Shown: positions 17,145 through 27,690, counted from the first letter of the stretch. The stretch is DNA of 64,000 nucleotides from Bryobacterales bacterium (GCA_020852175.1 JADZBH010000017.1:1-64000), one strand, 5' to 3'. The notes: generated from the letters alone by a model not told the origin. Translations and numbers: made by a program.

Positions 17145-18541
17145 TTGCGTTTCCAGCGCGTGCCTTCGCGCGTATCTTCCAGAATGACGCCGCCGGTGAG
17201 CAGGAGGTGGCGAATTTCGTCCGAGCGGGAAAAGTTCCTGGCCTTCTTGGCGGCGATGCGCTCGTTCACAAGCTCATCGATAGCCGCGTCGCTCAGCCCC
17301 CCTTCGCGCTCCACCGGACGGAGAATGTCGAAGATGGAGTCGAAGGCCGCCAGCAAATTGTGGGCCGGCGCGCGGTCGGCGGCGGCGAACGTGCCGGCGT
17401 CCATGGCGGAGTTGGCGTCGCGCACGAACTCGAAGATCGCAGCCAGCGCTCCCGCCGTGTTCAGGTCGTCGTCCATGGCGGCTTCAAAACCGGCCAGCGC
17501 ATCGGAGGTGCGTCCGGCCATGGTTGCCGGTCCGCCCTCGGGAAACTTTCCGCCGTCCAGCCGGAGCTTGAAGTTTCGCAGGCGTTCCAGCGAACTGGCG
17601 TGGCTGCGCAGGCCGTCGAAAGTAAAGTTCAATTTCGTGCGGTAGTGGGCCGAAGCGAGCAGGTAGCGGATGATATCCGGCTGCCAGCCCTGTTCAACAA
17701 GATCGCGCAGCGTATAAAAATTGCCGAGCGACTTCGACATCTTCTGCCCCTCCACCATCAGGTGTTCGGCATGGAGCCAGAAGCGGGCGAAGGTCTTGTG
17801 CGTGATCGCTTCGCTCTGGGCGATCTCGTTCTCGTGATGAGGAAACGTGAGATCGATACCCCCGGCGTGAATGTCCAGGGTTTCGCCCAGATACTTCATC
17901 GCCATCACGGAGCATTCGATGTGCCAGCCGGGCCTGCCGGCGCCGAATTCGGAATCCCAGTACGGCTCGCCTTCCTTGCGCGACTTCCAGAGCACGAAGT
18001 CGCGGGCATCGTCCTTGTCGTACTCATCCACATCCACGCGCGCGCCGGACTTCATCCCCGAAACGTCGAGATGGGCCAGCTTTCCGTAGCTCGGGAAACG
18101 GGCAATGCGGTAATAGACCGAACCTTCGCTGTCATAGGTATACCCGCCTTCCCTGAGTTTGGCGATGGCATCGAGCATCTCCGGGATGTGCTCGGTGGCG
18201 CGAACGAGGCGTTCGGGACGCTGCAGGCGGAGCCGGTCGATATCCTCCAGAAACGCTTCCTCGTAGACCGAGGTGTACTCACGCAGCGATTTCCCCTGCT
18301 GCATCGCGCCGCGGATGATCTTGTCCTCCACGTCGGTGATGTTCATGACGTGATTCAGGACATAGCCGCGGTAGTTGAGCCAGCGGCGTAGAAGGTCCTG
18401 GAAAGTGAAGGTGCGGAGATTGCCTATGTGGACATAGTGATAGACGGTGGGGCCGCAGGTGTACATCCGGACGGTCTTGCCGTCCTGCGTGGAAAAATCC
18501 TCCACCGACTGGGTGAGGGTGTTGTGGAAACGAAGCGCCAT
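17141..18541 (-). CDS. cysS: Cysteinyl-tRNA synthetase
   Basis: 466-residue class I synthetase that charges tRNA-Cys in the cytoplasm. The HIGH-type motif is HIGN at 38-41. Zinc ligands include C29 (YTCGPTVY), C210 (HIECSVMAM) and H235 in FPHHENEIAQ. The KMSKS loop is exact, at 267-271 (GQKMSKSLGNF). Length is normal for the family. It is the first gene of a two-gene operon with the PLP enzyme downstream. Confidence 0.97.
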   Translation of the reverse strand: MALRFHNTLTQSVEDFSTQDGKTVRMYTCGPTVYHYVHIGNLRTFTFQDLLRRWLNYRGYVLNHVMNITDVEDKIIRGAMQQGKSLREYTSVYEEAFLEDIDRLRLQRPERLVRATEHIPEMLDAIAKLREGGYTYDSEGSVYYRIARFPSYGKLAHLDVSGMKSGARVDVDEYDKDDARDFVLWKSRKEGEPYWDSEFGAGRPGWHIECSVMAMKYLGETLDIHAGGIDLTFPHHENEIAQSEAITHKTFARFWLHAEHLMVEGQKMSKSLGNFYTLRDLVEQGWQPDIIRYLLASAHYRTKLNFTFDGLRSHASSLERLRNFKLRLDGGKFPEGGPATMAGRTSDALAGFEAAMDDDLNTAGALAAIFEFVRDANSAMDAGTFAAADRAPAHNLLAAFDSIFDILRPVEREGGLSDAAIDELVNERIAAKKARNFSRSDEIRHLLLTGGVILEDTREGTRWKRK

Positions 18542-18756
18542 GAGACGGGTTCTCTCATGGTAACAAGGGCGGGATGCCGGCTCGGCTTTGAGTCCGGCTC
18601 GGGCCGCCGGAAGCGCGACACCGCGTACCGGGCGCGGGGGCTATACTCGACGCAGGACGGGGCGGAACCGGCAGCGGCGGAGACACGTCGGAAAAGGAAG
18701 CGCGGATGGCCGGGGGGAGACGGCGCGGACGCGCTCGACGGACGGAGGACATCGAA

Positions 18757-21700
18757 GTGAAAGCAATACGATTGTGGGTGGCGCTGCTGGCGGTACAGGC
18801 GTCCGTGTGGGCGCAAGGTTTCACCATCACCACGCCATGCCCGGCTCCGCAGGGAACGGTAGGCGTCTACTACGAATTGCAACTGGAGTCGGCCAACGGC
18901 AAGGCTCCCGTGCGTTACTCCTACATGGATGGGCTGCTGCCGCCGGGACTGACGTTCACGCAGGGGGGCAGCCTGTACGGCACTCCCGTGGCGCAGGGAA
19001 CTCTGAACTTCACCATCCGGGCCACCGACGACAACAACACGACGGTGACCAAGAACTGTTCCATCGCCATGCAGCCTTCGGCGGCGAATCCGCTTCAGAT
19101 TCTGACGGCCTGTCCGATACAGGCGCCCAGCAACCAGTCCTACAGCACGACGCTGACGGCCGGGGGCGGCCTGCCGCCCTATGTGTGGACTCTGGCGCTG
19201 GGGTCGCTGCCACAGGGGTTCTTCCTGGGCGCCAGCAACGGCACGATCTCCGGAACGACTTCGCAGAACGGAACGTTCCGGTTCGTGCTGAACGTGAACG
19301 ACAATTCGAGCCAGCGGGCGGTGAAGGAATGCACGATGGCGACGGCGCCGGCCGGAGGCAACCAGTTTCTGCTGTCGTCGATCGATCCTTCACAAGCGCC
19401 GGCAGGCTCGGCGGGGCTGACGATGACGCTGGCCGGAAGCGGCTTCAACACGAGCACCAGCGCCGTGTGGAACTACGGCAGCGCGAACCAGACCACGCTC
19501 ACGACGGAGTTCGTGGACACCCGGACTCTTCGAGCCGCCGTGCCGGCCGCGCTGCTGGCGGCGGGCGGCCAATTCCCGGTGACCGTGCGGCGCGGCGTGT
19601 TGACCGCCTACGAGTACGCGAATGTCCTGCCGTTCACGGTGTCGGGGGGATTGACGATCAAGACGGCCTGCCCGCTGCCCAGCGCGGGAATAAACTCGCC
19701 CTATAGCCAGCAACTCTCGGCCGAGGGCGGCGTGCAGCCCTACACCTGGTCGCTGGCCAATGGGGCGCTGCCCCAGGGCTTGGGATTAACGGCCAACGGG
19801 GCCGTCACGGGGACTCCGTTGAATTCCGGCCTGTCGAACTTCACGCTGCGCGTAGCCGACAGCCAGGGGAGGATGGCGGAGGCCGCGTGTTCCTTGCGCG
19901 TGGTAGGCCAGTTCGAGGTGAAGCCCGCGCTGCTGACCTTCGTGACGACGCAGGGCCATTCGCCGGCGGCGCAGGAGTTGAGCGTGACGGCCGGTTCGGC
20001 GGGAGTGCCCTTGACGGTTCAGGCGCCCGCGGCGAACTGGCTGCGGACCACGCTGAGCGGCGCCACCGCTCCCTCGCGGCTGCGCGTGGAAGTGGATAGC
20101 GCGCTTCTGCCGCAGGGAAGCTACACAGCCTCGCTCACTGTGATAGGCGGCGCGGGGGCGGCGGGACCGGTGACGGTGCCCGTGGTGTTGCAGGTGAACG
20201 CGGCGGCGCCGGCGGCGGTGCAGGTGCGGCCCCGCGGGCTCGCCTTCCGCGCACCGAGAGACTGGGGACTGCCGCTGTATCGCCACCTTGTCGTGGCCAA
20301 CCCGGGTCCGGGTACGTACAACTATCAGATCTCGGTGGCTCCCGTCACTGGCGGAAACTGGCTTTTCGCGGTGGATTCCACCGGTACGGTGACGCCGGGG
20401 CAGCCGGCCTACGCGTTGCTGAAGGCCGATACGGCGGGACTGGCGCCGGGAAGTTACCTGGCGCGCGTAACCGTGGGCGCAGGTGCCGTGTTGCCTCCCA
20501 AGACGCTGCTGGCCTCTCTGCACATCGGTTCAGGGGGCGAACAGTTGGGCGCCTCGACGTCGGCGTTGAGCTTCCGCGCCGTGATGGGTGGCGGCCCGCC
20601 TCCGGGCGAGGATCTGGACGTGCTGTCGCAAGGCGCCAGTCCGTTGTTCTGGCAAAGCGTGGGCAGCGGCGCGGCCGGAGTGGGAAATTTCCTGCGTGCG
20701 GATCCGGCGAGCGATTCGGCGGTCCCCACAAGGCCCTCGCGCGTAAAAGTGCTGGCCGATACCACCGGGCTACAGCCGGGATTGTACAGCGGCGTGCTCC
20801 GCGTGCAGTCGGGCGCGGACAACTCGCCCCGGCTGGTAACGGCGCACCTGCGTCTGCTGGCGGCCGGGCAGCAGCCTGGCCTGCATGTGGGTGGCGGCGG
20901 GATGCTGTTCACGTCGCGCCAGGGGGAGGCGGACCCGCCCGCGCAAACCGTGACGTTGACCAACCCGGGAGCCTCGCAAGCGTCGCTGGACCTGGCGCTG
21001 AGCGGCGATACGCGCGCATTTCGTCTGGCCTCGGACCTGCCGGGCACGCTGGGACCGGGCGAGTCGCGAACCATTCCCATCACGGTCTCCGCGCAAGGCC
21101 TGGCGGCGGGCGTGTATGAAGCCGGGCTCGTCGCGGCGCTGGGCGGCGACGCCCAGGTGAAAATTATTCCGCTGCGTCTGGTGATCGCGCCGCCGCGCGC
21201 CTGCGCCCGCGCATTCCTTACGGTGGCCCCGGTGCAGCCCGTGCAGGGCTTCGTGGCGACGGCGGGCTCCGGCGTGCCGGTGCGCGTGAAGGTGGTGGAT
21301 AACTGTGCCGAGCCGTTGACTTTTGGCGCAGTGACGGCGCGTCTGTCGGCAGGCGATGGCCTGCAGGGCGCGCTGACGCACCTGGGCGGCGGCATCTGGT
21401 CAGGTGACGTGGCCGTGCCCGGAACGGCATCAAGTACACAACTCCGGCTGGAGATCCAGGCGGAGTCCGATGTCCAATATCGCGGACAGGCGGCCGTCTA
21501 TGGCGCGGCCGACGACACGGTGTCGATTCCGGAACTCGTGGACGACGGCGTCCTCAGTCTTTCGACGTATCTGGAAGGCCAGCCGCTGGCGCCCGGCGGG
21601 CTGGTGGCCGCTTTTGGAACGAACTTGTCGGACCGCACGGCGAGCACGTTCCCTCCGGCGGCGTCGCTGGGCGGCGCGGTGGCGTTTCTGTCGAACCCCG

Positions 21701-22266
21701 CCGCGGGTCTAGGCACGGCGCCGCTCTTCTTCGCCAGCCCGGGGCAGATCAACGGTGAACTGCCCCGCGACGTGCTGGGCGGCGTGGTACGCCAGATGGT
21801 GGTGCAGCGCGGCGGCCAGATTTCACGTCCCGTGGAGGTGGCTCTGGCGGCGGTGCAGCCCGGCATTTTCACGGTGAACCAGCAGGGTACGGGCCAGGGT
21901 GCGATTCAGGACGCCTCCACGACGGCCGAACTGGGCGTGGGCGTGCTGGCGGCGCCGGGAACAGCCGTGGGCCGGGGGCGTGTCATCGCCATCTACTGCG
22001 AAGGGCTGGGCCGGACAAGCCCCGAGGTGGAAAACGGCACGCCGGCGCCCTCCGCCGAGCCGCTGGCGCGGACAGTGAATCCGGTGACGGTCACCGTGGG
22101 CGGGCGTCCGGCCGAGGTGCTCTACGCCGGGCTCGCGCCGGGCTTCGTCGGGCTGTATCAGGTAAACGCGGTGGTGCCGGGCGACGCGCCCGCGGGCGAC
22201 GCCGTGCCGGTGATCGTGAGCGCGCGCGGCGTCTCCAGCAACGCCGCCACGATCGCGGTGAAGTAA
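18757..22266 (+). CDS. Very large exported Ig-like protein with TIGR03437 C-terminus
   Basis: 1169 residues. A signal peptide (MKAIRLWVALLAVQASVWAQ) is followed by repeated putative-Ig (He_PIG-like) modules, each with a Cys-Pro-Leu start, a PPYVWTLALGSLPQG-like core and a GTISGTTSQNG-like turn (near residues 30, 120 and 310). An IPT-like segment and several BACON-like or all-beta domains come next, and the last 230 residues are of TIGR03437 type (LAPGGLVAAFGTNLSD, PGIFTVNQQGTGQGAIQ, VIAIYCEGLGRTSPE, GLYQVNAVVPGDAP). The GTG at 18757 is chosen over the ATG at 18706 because GGAGG lies 8 bases before it and the signal peptide is then terminal. The function is unknown; it is likely an extracellular adhesin-like protein. 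The next gene encodes a related protein. Confidence 0.82.
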   Translation: MKAIRLWVALLAVQASVWAQGFTITTPCPAPQGTVGVYYELQLESANGKAPVRYSYMDGLLPPGLTFTQGGSLYGTPVAQGTLNFTIRATDDNNTTVTKNCSIAMQPSAANPLQILTACPIQAPSNQSYSTTLTAGGGLPPYVWTLALGSLPQGFFLGASNGTISGTTSQNGTFRFVLNVNDNSSQRAVKECTMATAPAGGNQFLLSSIDPSQAPAGSAGLTMTLAGSGFNTSTSAVWNYGSANQTTLTTEFVDTRTLRAAVPAALLAAGGQFPVTVRRGVLTAYEYANVLPFTVSGGLTIKTACPLPSAGINSPYSQQLSAEGGVQPYTWSLANGALPQGLGLTANGAVTGTPLNSGLSNFTLRVADSQGRMAEAACSLRVVGQFEVKPALLTFVTTQGHSPAAQELSVTAGSAGVPLTVQAPAANWLRTTLSGATAPSRLRVEVDSALLPQGSYTASLTVIGGAGAAGPVTVPVVLQVNAAAPAAVQVRPRGLAFRAPRDWGLPLYRHLVVANPGPGTYNYQISVAPVTGGNWLFAVDSTGTVTPGQPAYALLKADTAGLAPGSYLARVTVGAGAVLPPKTLLASLHIGSGGEQLGASTSALSFRAVMGGGPPPGEDLDVLSQGASPLFWQSVGSGAAGVGNFLRADPASDSAVPTRPSRVKVLADTTGLQPGLYSGVLRVQSGADNSPRLVTAHLRLLAAGQQPGLHVGGGGMLFTSRQGEADPPAQTVTLTNPGASQASLDLALSGDTRAFRLASDLPGTLGPGESRTIPITVSAQGLAAGVYEAGLVAALGGDAQVKIIPLRLVIAPPRACARAFLTVAPVQPVQGFVATAGSGVPVRVKVVDNCAEPLTFGAVTARLSAGDGLQGALTHLGGGIWSGDVAVPGTASSTQLRLEIQAESDVQYRGQAAVYGAADDTVSIPELVDDGVLSLSTYLEGQPLAPGGLVAAFGTNLSDRTASTFPPAASLGGAVAFLSNPAAGLGTAPLFFASPGQINGELPRDVLGGVVRQMVVQRGGQISRPVEVALAAVQPGIFTVNQQGTGQGAIQDASTTAELGVGVLAAPGTAVGRGRVIAIYCEGLGRTSPEVENGTPAPSAEPLARTVNPVTVTVGGRPAEVLYAGLAPGFVGLYQVNAVVPGDAPAGDAVPVIVSARGVSSNAATIAVK

Positions 22267-22331
22267 ACGGGCTCGGGCGGACGCCTTAGAACAGGCCCGG
22301 ACCATTTTGTTTGCGACGAAAAAGCCGCATA

Positions 22332-25300
22332 ATGGGGCACATGCGAGCCATGTCCCTTGTTCTCCGGCCGCTCGGCGTGTGCGCGTTGCTGCTGGCGGCG
22401 CTCGACGCCCGCGCGCAGACCTTCAGTTGCGTCGCCCAGACGCCGGAGTTCGTGGCCGTGCGGTCGCGCGGCATGGAGGAACTGGTGGCCCCCGTGGTCA
22501 TCACCTGTTCGGGCACGAAACCCGCCGGTGGCATCGTGGGCTCCATCCACGTCAGCCTGAACGTACCCATCACCAGCCGCGTGCTGGGCAGCGAGATCAC
22601 GGCCACCGAGGCGCTTCTGCTCGAAGATAATCCGGCCCCCGGCGCTCAGTTGGGCCGTCCGGCCGGCGCGAACGTCCCCGGGGCTAACGTCCACCAGGGT
22701 TTCTACAACGGCGGAACGGTGGTGTGGCAGACGCTGCAAGTGGCGCCTCCGGGAGCCCCGGGACCCTTCACGAAAGTGTTCCGCATCGTGAACATCCGGG
22801 CGAACGTCACCACTCTGAACGCTCCGGCGACGGTGGCCATGTCGATCACGATGCTGACCAACCCGTACGGTCCGCTGACGGGGGCTCCGGTGAACGTCGG
22901 CACGGTGACGGCCTCGCCGGGGGCTTCGGCGCGGACTCTGGACGACGCGGCGGAGTACAACGGCTTGTTCGACGGCTGCGTGGGGAACCGCTCCTTCGTC
23001 CAGGCGGACACCTCGCGCGACTTCAACATACGCTTCAGCGAAGGCAACGGCAGCGAGTTCCGGAAGCGGAACGTGGCCGTGTCGGCGAACACCTCCACCG
23101 GTCTGGCGAACCAGAACCAGCCCCAGGTGAACTACGGCACCGAGTCTGGCTTCTATAACAACACACTGCCGGCGGTGAACAGCATGAATTTTTCCGGGCT
23201 GGCAGCTACGGGATCGCGCCTCATGGCGCGGTTCACGGGCGTGCCGTCGGGCGTGTCTCTCTATGTGACGATCACGCCGGTGGCCGAAGGAACCTCTTCG
23301 GCGTCCTTCGCGGCCAGGCTCACGGCGGCGGACGGAAACGGCGCCGGACAGTTCTCGCCGTTGCCTGCGGCGGCGGGGCCGTATGCGCAGTTGACCGTAG
23401 TGAACGGGACGGCGCTGGCCGTGTGGGAGGTGCTGGAATCGAACCCGAACGAACTCGAATATGTGAGCTTCGGCGTGGTGCTGTCGATTCCCGAGAACTC
23501 GCCCACCTACGGCAAACTGCGCATGCAGGGCGGACTGGCGCCGCTGACGACGGGTTCGCCGGGGGCAGCGTTCGCCGCGCCCCTGTTTTCCGAACTGCCT
23601 CCGGGGCGTGAGATCGCCGAAGTAAGAACCTGCGCGACGCTGCTGTCGGTGGCCTCGGCGTGCCCGCTCACGCCAGCCAGCGTGGGGCAGACGTACAACA
23701 TTCCCGTGGGTGCGACCGGCGGAACGCCGCCTTATGCCTGGACGCTGCAATCCGGAGCCTTGCCGCTGGGGCTGAACCTGAACAACAACGGGTTTATCAC
23801 GGGTTCGGCGCAGGTGGCGGGCACAACCACGTTCGTACTGAAAGTGATTGACTTCTTCGGTGCGACGGCGTTGAAGGAGTGCAGCATGACGGCGTTGTCG
23901 ACGTTGTCGGTCACCACGGCGTGCCCGCTGCCGGATGCCTCGGTGGGCGTGGCGTACTCCCAATTGCTGGCCGCCACGGGCGGACAGCCCACCTACATGT
24001 GGCTTCTGGGCGACGGCACGCTGCCGCCGGGCATCAGCCTGTCGCCCAACGGCGTGATCAACGGCCTGCCGACGTCGGCCGGGAACTGGGGCTTCAGGCT
24101 GAAGGTGCAGGATTCCCTTCTGTACACCGCCGAGCGCGCCTGCCAGTTGCGCGTGAACGGACCGTTCCGCGTGGCCCCGTCGGAGTTGACGTTCCGGGCG
24201 GTAAGCGGCACGGCGGCTCCGGCGCAGATGTTGAGCGTGTCGGGCCAGACGGCCGGTCAGTCGTTCACGGCGCGGTCGGCGGCCAGCAACGGAACGCCGT
24301 GGCTGCGCGTGTCGCCGGCCAACGGAACCCTGCCCGCGGCGATTCAGGTGAGCGCGGACGCAAGCGGGCTAGCGCCCGGGCGGTATACGGGCGAAGTGAC
24401 GGTGGCGGCGCTGAACCTGTCGCAGCAGGCGCAGCCGGCAAGCGTGACGCTGATCGTGGAGGCAGCCGAAGGTCCGAAGCTGAGCGTGGAGCCGGGCGGC
24501 GTGACGCTGGCCGCGCCGCGCGCCTCAGGCGCCGTGCGCAGGAGCCTGCGCGTGCTGAACTCGGGCAGCGGCACGCTGAACTACACGGCGGCGGTGACGC
24601 CGCTGACCGGTTCCGGTTGGATCGCCGTCACGCCGGCGAGCGGCACGGCGACGCAGGAAACTCCGGGCGTGGTACGCGTGGAGATGAATACGTCGGCATT
24701 GGATGTGGGCGTCCACCGGGCGCGCGTGACCTTGACCAGCGCCGGAGGCGAGATGGCCACCGTACCCGTTACGTTGGCCGTAAGCTCCGGGCGCGACCTG
24801 TTGGAGGTATCGCAAACGGGGCTGACGTTCACGGCGGTGGCCGGTGGTCCCGCTCCGGTCCAGCAGGACGTCACGATTCAGTCTGGCGGAGCCGGGTCGT
24901 TCCAATGGGACGCGGCGGTGGCGGCCGAGGGCGGGGCCTCCTGGCTCGCCCTCACGCAATCCTCAGGAACCGCGCCCGCGGGCGGCGCCTCGACGCTGGG
25001 CGTTCGCGTGAACCCGGGCGGGCTGGCGGCTGGAACCTACTTCGCCGAGGTGCGCGTGCGAGCGGCGGGCATAGAGAATTCCCCCCGGACAGTTTTGGTG
25101 GCTCTGCGCCTGCTGCCCTCGGGATCGAACCCCGGCCTTGTGCTGGGGCCGGGCGCGCTGCTGTTCACCACGCGCAGCACGGCGCCGGACGACCTCGGCC
25201 AGACTGTGCAGGTGTGGAACACAACGGGCGCCACGACGGCATTCGATTACTCATTCCCGGCGGACAACCGGATCTTCACCGCCGCCACGCCCGACGGCAA

Positions 25301-26558
25301 GACAGTGACGGCGGGAACACCGGCGCGGATTCAGGTGCGGGCCGACGTCTCCGGACTCGGCACGGGCATCTACCGTTCGCAGTTAATGGTGCGCGGTGCC
25401 GACGACCCGCGCGTGCAGGCGGTGGACCTGGTGCTGGTGGTGCTGACGAGCGCCGTCCAGCCAAGCGCCGCCGCTCGCGAGCCGCACGAGGCGCGTGGCG
25501 AGCTGGCCTGCACGACGGGTAGCGGCCTGGCCATCGTGCCGCGCACGCTGGGCCCCGGGTTCTCCGTGGCTTCCGGGCTTGGCGTCGCGCTGGACGTGAT
25601 GATCATCGACCGCCTGGGCACGCCGCTGCGGACGGGAACCGTCAGAGCGCTGACGTCCGCCGAGTCGAGTCCGGGCGTGAGCCTGCGGCACACCGGCAAT
25701 GGGCGCTGGACGGGCACCTGGACGCCGAACCTGGCCGAAGGCGGAGCGGTGACCGTGAGTTACCTGGCCGAGGACGTGGACCGCGGCGTGAGCGGTTGCG
25801 CCCAGACGCGCGGCGTGGTGGAAGCCAACGCGGGCGTGCCGTACCTGCCGCCCAACGGCGTGGTGAGCGCCGCCAGCTATCAGGCCTACGAACCGGTGGC
25901 GCACGGCAGCCTGCTGGCCGTTTATGGATCGAAACTGGCGGGCGCTCCGGCGCAGGCCGGTTCTCTGCCCTTGCCCTTCCAGTTGGGCGGGACGCGGGCG
26001 AGCCTGGGCGGCGTGGACATGCCGCTGTTTTACGCGGGCGAAACGAACGGTCTCTCTCAGGTGAATGCGCAGGCGCCCTATTTTCTGCCGGGCAACGTGA
26101 CCCTGCCCCTTGTCGTGCGGACGCCGTCGGGCGCGGCCTTGACGGAGGTGGTGGTGTCAGACTCGATGCCAGGCATTTTCACGGTGAGCGCCAACGGCCA
26201 GGGGCAAGGCATCATTGTGCTGGGTGCGAATCCGTCGGTGATCGCCAGCCCGGCCCACCCGGCCCGGCGTGGCGAGGTGGTGGTGATCTATTGCGGCGGT
26301 CTGGGAAGGACGCAGCCGGGCGTGAACCCGGGAGTCGCGGGCCCCTCGAATCCGCTGGCCGAAACGGCCGCGCCAGTGACCGTGACCATTGGAGGCAAGC
26401 AGGCCGCCGTGCAGTTCGCCGGATTGACGCCTGGCCTGGTGGGTCTGTACCAGGTGAACGTGGTGGTGCCGGCCGATGCGGATACGGGCAGCGCCGTGCC
26501 AGTGGTGGTGACCGCGGGGGGCGCGGCGAGCGCACCGGTGACGATGGCCGTGCAATAG
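22332..26558 (+). CDS. Very large exported protein with Ig-like repeats and TIGR03437 C-terminus
   Basis: 1408 residues. The signal peptide is near MRAMSLVLRPLGVCALLLAA. A distinctive N-terminal domain (VAPVVITCSGTKPAGG and VPITSRVLG, near residues 30-300) is followed by two Ig-like modules starting ACPLTPASVG and ACPLPDASVG, several beta domains, and a TIGR03437 C-terminus (GIFTVSANGQGQGIIVLG, VVIYCGGLGRTQPG, GLYQVNVVVPADAD). The start is uncertain: ATG at 22332 or 22341, without a clear ribosome-binding site. The middle and end resemble the preceding gene product and the N-terminus resembles the product of 29545-31728, so it is a mosaic of domains reused in this genome. The ligand is unknown. 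Confidence 0.82.
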   Translation: MGHMRAMSLVLRPLGVCALLLAALDARAQTFSCVAQTPEFVAVRSRGMEELVAPVVITCSGTKPAGGIVGSIHVSLNVPITSRVLGSEITATEALLLEDNPAPGAQLGRPAGANVPGANVHQGFYNGGTVVWQTLQVAPPGAPGPFTKVFRIVNIRANVTTLNAPATVAMSITMLTNPYGPLTGAPVNVGTVTASPGASARTLDDAAEYNGLFDGCVGNRSFVQADTSRDFNIRFSEGNGSEFRKRNVAVSANTSTGLANQNQPQVNYGTESGFYNNTLPAVNSMNFSGLAATGSRLMARFTGVPSGVSLYVTITPVAEGTSSASFAARLTAADGNGAGQFSPLPAAAGPYAQLTVVNGTALAVWEVLESNPNELEYVSFGVVLSIPENSPTYGKLRMQGGLAPLTTGSPGAAFAAPLFSELPPGREIAEVRTCATLLSVASACPLTPASVGQTYNIPVGATGGTPPYAWTLQSGALPLGLNLNNNGFITGSAQVAGTTTFVLKVIDFFGATALKECSMTALSTLSVTTACPLPDASVGVAYSQLLAATGGQPTYMWLLGDGTLPPGISLSPNGVINGLPTSAGNWGFRLKVQDSLLYTAERACQLRVNGPFRVAPSELTFRAVSGTAAPAQMLSVSGQTAGQSFTARSAASNGTPWLRVSPANGTLPAAIQVSADASGLAPGRYTGEVTVAALNLSQQAQPASVTLIVEAAEGPKLSVEPGGVTLAAPRASGAVRRSLRVLNSGSGTLNYTAAVTPLTGSGWIAVTPASGTATQETPGVVRVEMNTSALDVGVHRARVTLTSAGGEMATVPVTLAVSSGRDLLEVSQTGLTFTAVAGGPAPVQQDVTIQSGGAGSFQWDAAVAAEGGASWLALTQSSGTAPAGGASTLGVRVNPGGLAAGTYFAEVRVRAAGIENSPRTVLVALRLLPSGSNPGLVLGPGALLFTTRSTAPDDLGQTVQVWNTTGATTAFDYSFPADNRIFTAATPDGKTVTAGTPARIQVRADVSGLGTGIYRSQLMVRGADDPRVQAVDLVLVVLTSAVQPSAAAREPHEARGELACTTGSGLAIVPRTLGPGFSVASGLGVALDVMIIDRLGTPLRTGTVRALTSAESSPGVSLRHTGNGRWTGTWTPNLAEGGAVTVSYLAEDVDRGVSGCAQTRGVVEANAGVPYLPPNGVVSAASYQAYEPVAHGSLLAVYGSKLAGAPAQAGSLPLPFQLGGTRASLGGVDMPLFYAGETNGLSQVNAQAPYFLPGNVTLPLVVRTPSGAALTEVVVSDSMPGIFTVSANGQGQGIIVLGANPSVIASPAHPARRGEVVVIYCGGLGRTQPGVNPGVAGPSNPLAETAAPVTVTIGGKQAAVQFAGLTPGLVGLYQVNVVVPADADTGSAVPVVVTAGGAASAPVTMAVQ

Positions 26559-26568
26559 CGGACGAGGA

Positions 26569-27690
26569 TTACTGGACGAAGAAGTCCTTCAACTTACCGA
26601 AAACGCCTTTGTCGCCGGGTTCATCCTCGACGGGAAGCGTTTCCAGCAACTGTTCGAACAGCTTCTTCTGTTCGCGGTTCAGCTTGGTGGGGACCTTCAC
26701 CTCGACGTGCGCGATGAGGTCTCCCCGTCCATTCCCGTTCACCTTGGGAACGCCGAGGCCCTTCAGGCGAATCTGCTGGCCGGTCTGGATGCCTTCGATG
26801 ATCTTCACCGATTGGAGACCGTCGAAGGTAAGCAGATCCACCTGCGCGCCCAGCGCGGCCTGGGCGACGTTCACGGGAATGACGCAGTGCAGGTCGTTGT
26901 CCTGGCGTTCAAAAACGGAATGCGGCTTCACGCGGATCACGACATAGAGGTCGCCGGCCGGACCGCCGTTGGCGCCGGGCTGGCCCTCTTCGGCCAGGCG
27001 CAGCCGGGTGCCGGTATCGACACCGGGCGGGATGTTCACCCGCAGTTTGCGCTCGCTGCGCGTGTAACCTTCGCCTTTACAAGCCTGACAGGCCTTGCGA
27101 ATGGTCTGGCCCCGGCCCCCGCACTGGGCGCAGGTGCGGCGAATCTGGAGAAACGCCTGTTGAAACAGTACTTCGCCGCGTCCGCGGCAGGTGGGGCAGC
27201 TCACCAGGCCGTCCGCCTCGGCGCCTTTTCCCTGGCAGCGGCCGCAGGGGTCCAGGCGAGGCACCTGAATCTCGATGCCCGAACCGCGCATGGCGTCTTC
27301 AAACTCGATTACCAGGTCATAGCGGACATCTTCGCCGCGTTGGGCCCGGTTGGGGTTGCCGCGTTTGCCGCCGCCCATGCCGAACAGGTCGCCAAAGCCG
27401 AAGAAATCGCCGAAAATGTCGTTGAACTCGGTGAACACGTCGGGGTTCACGCCGGCGCCTCCGGCCTGCAATCCGTCGTGGCCGTACCGGTCGTAGGCGG
27501 CGCGGCGCTGGGGATCGCTCAGCACGCTATACGCCTCGGCAAGTTCCTTGAACTTCTCCTCGGCGGCCTTGTCCCCAGGGTTGCGGTCGGGATGGTACTT
27601 GAGCGCGGCTTTTCGGTAGGCGCTTTTCAACGTCTGATCGTCAGCCGTGCGTTCGACGCTCAGAACTTCGTAATAGCAGACTTTCGTCAC
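26569..27690 (-). CDS. dnaJ: Chaperone DnaJ
   Basis: 373-residue type I Hsp40 that delivers unfolded proteins to DnaK and stimulates its ATPase. The J domain is at residues 5-70 with HPD at 33-35. A glycine/phenylalanine-rich linker (FGDFFGFGDLFGMGGG) follows, then four CxxCxGxG zinc repeats (CGRCQGKG, CPTCRGRG, CAQCGGRG, CQACKGEG) near 150-215, and the C-terminal substrate-binding domains. Length is normal. It lies downstream of grpE with a 35-base gap and belongs to the hrcA-grpE-dnaJ group. dnaK is not in the window. Confidence 0.97.
   Translation of the reverse strand: MTKVCYYEVLSVERTADDQTLKSAYRKAALKYHPDRNPGDKAAEEKFKELAEAYSVLSDPQRRAAYDRYGHDGLQAGGAGVNPDVFTEFNDIFGDFFGFGDLFGMGGGKRGNPNRAQRGEDVRYDLVIEFEDAMRGSGIEIQVPRLDPCGRCQGKGAEADGLVSCPTCRGRGEVLFQQAFLQIRRTCAQCGGRGQTIRKACQACKGEGYTRSERKLRVNIPPGVDTGTRLRLAEEGQPGANGGPAGDLYVVIRVKPHSVFERQDNDLHCVIPVNVAQAALGAQVDLLTFDGLQSVKIIEGIQTGQQIRLKGLGVPKVNGNGRGDLIAHVEVKVPTKLNREQKKLFEQLLETLPVEDEPGDKGVFGKLKDFFVQ

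Noticed and set aside
15891..17645. 584-residue plus-strand open frame
   Set aside because: It is antisense to the PLP enzyme and cysS and has low-complexity composition; the minus-strand genes are certain.
22158..23963. 601-residue minus-strand open frame, rich in Arg and His
   Set aside because: Shadow of the giant TIGR03437 proteins; no family motif.
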